A DNA stretch of 64,000 nt from Prorocentrum cordatum (lineage: Eukaryota > Sar > Dinophyceae > Prorocentrales > Prorocentraceae), in NCBI GenBank assembly GCA_963575745.1, contig CAUYUJ010007480.1, positions 373,383 to 437,382 of the forward strand, written 5' to 3'. Positions 60,877 through 64,000 of this stretch are shown here, piece after piece. The position numbers and the translations under genes were made by a program. The notes under the pieces are model-generated. The model saw only the letters and a list, made by a program, of their open reading frames with translations. It did no database searches and was not told where the DNA came from. Position 1 is the stretch's first letter. Every line of letters begins with the position of its first letter.

Positions 60877-62063
60877 TTAGTGGCCAAGATACGCGCGCAG
60901 TCCCACAGGCAGGGGCTGACCGACCGCCGCTAGCCAGGCCCACGACTCCCCGACCGTGGCATGTGACTTAAGCAAACCCGTAGCAGAATCGTGAGCATCT
61001 GGGAATGAGGTCGGCGCCGCAGCGCCTGAAAAATACTGAAGCCACCATGTGGCACCAGGTAGGAGGTGTGAGAAGACCGCGCGGAGGGCCACCATAGTCA
61101 GGATTGCCATCGTTCGTTGAATCGCAAATGTCAGGATGCCCTCCGCCGACTTACGAGCGAAACCCACGAACAAGCACAGTTGGTACGTAGTCCAGAGAAA
61201 CATCACAACTGGGAGCAGCAAGCCACATATGCGTAGCATCCCCCATACCGTCTCAGATGTCACAGGTTCAGTAAGTGTATCGAGCGCCGCCGATGTCGCT
61301 CATTGAAGCGTGATGGTCTGTAAGTCGGCGGCGCTCCAGGACCCGTCATACTGGATGCGGGAGTAGAGCAGCTGGCCGACCTTGGAGAAGCTGGAGGCCG
61401 CCTGCGCCTCTGCGGGAGGGACTCCCAGCGTCTGAAGCTTTGTCTGCCACTGAGCCAGTCCTTTGCATCGTGGAATCTGGGCCCACCAAGCGCTGTACGG
61501 CATCGTAGCACAAGTAGAGCTGCTGATCTCCTGGGATAATTGAATCATGTTCTGACGCTGGGGCCCAACCCCCAAGATGTCGATCGCATGGTCGTGATCC
61601 GTCACAGCCATCTGGGGTGCCATGAGCGCGGACCTCTGAGGGGCCCCTGTACCGTCCGCTCCTGGGCCAGCAAGGGACACAGGCGATGGCGTAACAACAG
61701 GAGTAGACGTCCGGTTCCTTTGCGGGGTGACGGCGGCCGATTCGCTTGGTGTTGCCAGTTGCTGCAAGGCCATCATCCGCTCCATCATCTGGCGCGTCGC
61801 GCGGGAGTCCTCCGCCGCACCAGCCAGAGTGGTGTTGATAGAGCTGATCTGCTGGCCGTGGGTCTCCACCGTACTCTGAAGGGTCGCCATGTTGGACTGC
61901 AGCTGCATGATGATCGGGTTTGACGCCAGCGCGTTGTTCTGGGTCGCCGAGCCTGCTGTGGTGCCAGGGGTGGTCGAACCTGCTGGCTGAGTCGGGCTGC
62001 CGACGAGGTCGCGAAGGCGGCTGATCGTCTGCTGGAGTCGGGCGTCGCCAAGAACACTGGACC
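60877..62063 (-). CDS. Uncharacterised coiled-coil and membrane protein ORF with one in-frame TGA
   Basis: On the minus strand one frame is open from 62063 to a stop at 60877 except for a single TGA at 61300-61302. The first ATG is at 61908; the open part before it (RLQQTISRLRDLVGSPTQPA and on) suggests an earlier exon or a lost start. Order: coiled-coil-like helices (NMATLQSTVETHGQQISSIN, DSRATRQMMERMMALQQLA), a Ser/Thr/Pro linker, a folded-looking segment (CKGLAQWQTKLQTLGVPPAE, FSKVGQLLYSRI), the TGA, then two hydrophobic helices (ICGLLLPVVMFLWTTYQLCL; TMAILTMVALRAVFSHLL). TCCAG|T at about 62052 could be an acceptor. Family not recognised. It lies downstream of a tyrosine recombinase on the same strand, so it may be element-borne. 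Confidence 0.55.
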
Positions 62064-62911
62064 TTTAAACTATGCTGTCCTAGGATCCCACGTGCCAGAG
62101 CTGAAGGGGGGCAGGCGGCTCCCACGGCGCCGTCAGGCATCAAAGGAATACAGCGAGTATCCGAACGCCGCCGCGCACGTCAGGCCAAAATCCCCGGCCA
62201 CGTCGGGGGCGCCCCGTCAGTACAGCGAATATCCGACCCAGCAGCGGGACACGAGGAGAAACCAGACACGGGCGAGCGTGGGGCGTCCAGCCCCCAACAT
62301 TTGTTCGATCGATCCCGCTCGGGACCTGCAGGCGGGCCCCGAGGGCCCCAGAAAGTCGGTACCTGACCTGGCACTCAAAGGGGCCCTCGAGGCCAACAAA
62401 AACAGATCACGTGCGGAAGACCCCTCCCCTCGAGAGGAGGGTGGGCGGGGCCGAAATCTTGAGGACGGCAAAGCCGAGAGAAGACACAGAAGAGGACGGC
62501 ACGAGGGGAGGGGAACAAGCAGTATAAAAGAGCGTTATAATAACATGTATTTAAACTATGCTGTCCTAGGATCCCACGTGCCAGAGCTGAAGGGGGGCAG
62601 GCGGCTCCCACGGCGCCGTCAGGCATCAAAGGAATACAACGAATATCCGAACGCCGCCGCGCACGTCAGGCCAAAATCCCCGGCCACGTCGGGGGCACCA
62701 CGTCAGCACAGCGAATATCCGACCCAGCAGCGGGACACGAGGAGAAACCAGACACGGGCGAGCGTGGGGCGTCCAGCCCCCAACATTTGTTCGATCGATC
62801 CCGCTCGGGACCTGCAGGCGGGCCCCGAGGGCCCCAGAAAGTCGGTACCTGACCTGGCACTCCAAGGGGCCCTCGAGGCCAACAAAAAACAGATCACGTG
62901 CGGAAGACCCC
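62064..62911. repeat. 486-bp tandem repeat, 1.7 copies
   Basis: 62064-62424 and 62550-62911 are ~361-bp direct repeats with about seven differences. The 125 bp between them (62425-62549) are present once. The repeat starts TTTAAACTATGCTGTCCTAG, exactly where the minus-strand ORF frame opens. 486 is divisible by three, so a plus-strand frame runs through both copies; there is no other support for coding. Confidence 0.95.
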
Positions 62912-63101
62912 ACACAGGCCAACCAGCCCCTTCTGGCCGCAGGCCCTATCTAGATTGCACAGCGCAGAACGTAGCACACCAGGGTGGGAGGGAGGGAGGG
63001 GCGAAGGAGTAGGTGACTAGTCCTGACCCCCCCCCAGCTTAGGCACATCATTAGGGATCCCCGAAAATACATCATTCTTCATGTTAATTGGAGAAAAGAG
63101 G
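62912..63101. other. Short unassigned segment
   Basis: 3' flank of the recombinase. Nothing recognised. Confidence 0.4.
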
Positions 63102-64000
63102 CTACGTGCTGCGCCTTCTAATTTGCGCCTTGAGGCCCGACCTGGGCCTCGCCACCTCTGGGCGCGGCACCTCTGAGGAGCCGAGCGGCAGCGAGGCACC
63201 CTGCGGCAGCCCCTTCAGCATCCTTATCAGACGAGCAGTGAGTGGCTTGTCCGCCACCCTGGACTTCCCCAGCGCCTGTGCCATGAACACGCCTGGGGCC
63301 CGCCAGAACTCCTCGCCGTCTCGTAGCTTGGCGTCAGTCATGATGCTGCGCCTCGCAATGAGGATGAACGACTTGGTATACCTCTGGAGGGCGCTGGCCG
63401 TGTTCCAGCGCCCCCTTCTCCGTGCCACCTCGAGGTCTCCCCCTGCCGCCACAAAATGTGCGGCTCCCGCATGCCTGAGGCCATGCGGGGGCCCGAACTC
63501 CTCGAGCCCGAGCCTGACGAGGGAGCGGTTCCACTCGCGCCTGTACTTGTCGGGAGTGATGGGGAAGACGCAGTCGTCGGGGGCGAGGTCGGAGATCAGG
63601 ACCTTCATGATCTGCTTGCCGAGCTCCGTCGTCAGCTCGACGCCCTGGCCCGACCCCGTCTTGACCTTCTCGCCCCTGGCGCGGTCCCCCAGGAGCAAGG
63701 CCATGCGCCCCGTCTTGTCCGTGCTCACGTCCCGTCTGCGGAGGCCGGCCCAGTCCTGCTCACGTAGCCAACCGTCCAGCTGCACGATGACCGCGCAGGC
63801 CTCGAGGGGCAGCCCGCGCTCACACAAATCCACTACTCTCAGCGCGACCCCCTCGATAGGGATGGGCTGCCCCTCCTGCCCCTGCTGCTGTCTTTCCCAT
63901 GCTTTGAGAGCTCTCGCAGCCAGGGGCAGGTAGTTACGATGATCCTCGAAGATGTGCATGAATCCATTGAAAGCCAAACTCCCACTCGCATAACCCAATC
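63102..64000 (-). CDS. Tyrosine recombinase / phage-integrase-like protein, 5' end beyond the window
   Basis: 298 codons on the minus strand up to the window edge, with no proof that the ATG at 63998 is the true start. The catalytic set of tyrosine recombinases is visible: Arg79 in GWLREQDWAGLRRRDV, Lys111 or Lys113 in GEKVKTG, H-x-x-R in PPHGLRHAG (His172, Arg175), Trp198 in GRWNT (replacing the second His) and the nucleophile Tyr207 in LQRYTKS. Such enzymes cut and rejoin DNA through a 3'-phosphotyrosine link. In eukaryotes they drive DIRS/Ngaro retroelements and Cryptons, and free-standing copies are common in dinoflagellates. No RT or other partner is visible here, so the element type is open. 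The catalytic residues are intact, suggesting recent activity. Confidence 0.85.
   Translation of the reverse strand, partial: LGYASGSLAFNGFMHIFEDHRNYLPLAARALKAWERQQQGQEGQPIPIEGVALRVVDLCERGLPLEACAVIVQLDGWLREQDWAGLRRRDVSTDKTGRMALLLGDRARGEKVKTGSGQGVELTTELGKQIMKVLISDLAPDDCVFPITPDKYRREWNRSLVRLGLEEFGPPHGLRHAGAAHFVAAGGDLEVARRRGRWNTASALQRYTKSFILIARRSIMTDAKLRDGEEFWRAPGVFMAQALGKSRVADKPLTARLIRMLKGLPQGASLPLGSSEVPRPEVARPRSGLKAQIRRRST

Noticed and set aside
62519-62530. TATA box (TATAAAAG) as a promoter
   Set aside because: Lies in the unique spacer of a tandem repeat with no gene downstream; dinoflagellate promoters generally lack TATA.
62092-63012. 306-codon plus-strand frame across the 486-bp tandem repeat
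   Set aside because: Openness is explained by a repeat length divisible by three and high GC; differences between copies do not favour synonymous changes clearly.

Overview
The window is nuclear DNA of a dinoflagellate. The best single clue is a near-perfect copy of the dinoflagellate spliced leader, embedded in the DNA at 49360-49381 on the minus strand. Other clues agree: very high GC, purine/pyrimidine triplet repeats everywhere, sparse short exons, and copia-type, LINE-type and tyrosine-recombinase sequences. The high GC and repeat load suggest a Prorocentrum-like species, but that is inference.

Layout. 0-8 kb: (GAC)n and (CTC)n tracts, palindromic units, a three-copy structured tandem repeat, one candidate exon, one small ORF and an 11-bp minisatellite. 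8-31 kb: dispersed short repeats and several short exons with strong G/C third positions. These exons are all on the minus strand. They include the C-terminal part of a fatty acid hydroxylase/sterol desaturase-type gene (about 12.7-13.4 kb) and two exons of a somatomedin-B domain gene (21.2-21.6 kb). The intron between the latter is itself a dispersed repeat with GT and AG ends. 31.4-38 kb: a decayed LINE on the plus strand. 38.6-44.5 kb: a nearly intact copia LTR retrotransposon on the minus strand with 231-bp LTRs, an extra SAP-like domain, an extra C-terminal membrane segment and one in-frame amber stop. 45-54 kb: long (CTC)n tracts, a spliced-leader-tagged gene copy lying between inverted repeats, a MITE split by an 889-bp satellite-bearing insertion, and an (ATC)n tract. 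54-60 kb: a four-copy array of a 0.7-kb repeat and a (CA)n-rich tract. 60.9-64 kb: an uncharacterised coiled-coil/membrane ORF with one in-frame TGA, a 486-bp tandem repeat and a tyrosine recombinase running into the window end.

How the parts fit. Almost all host-like coding signal from 9 kb rightwards lies on the minus strand, which fits the unidirectional gene arrays known from dinoflagellates. The mobile elements have shaped the sequence: MITEs carry target duplications, one MITE is split by a second insertion, one short element sits as a spliceable intron, and the copia element has landed in a (GTAT)n microsatellite. Most long open frames in the window are products of low-complexity DNA and were not annotated as genes.
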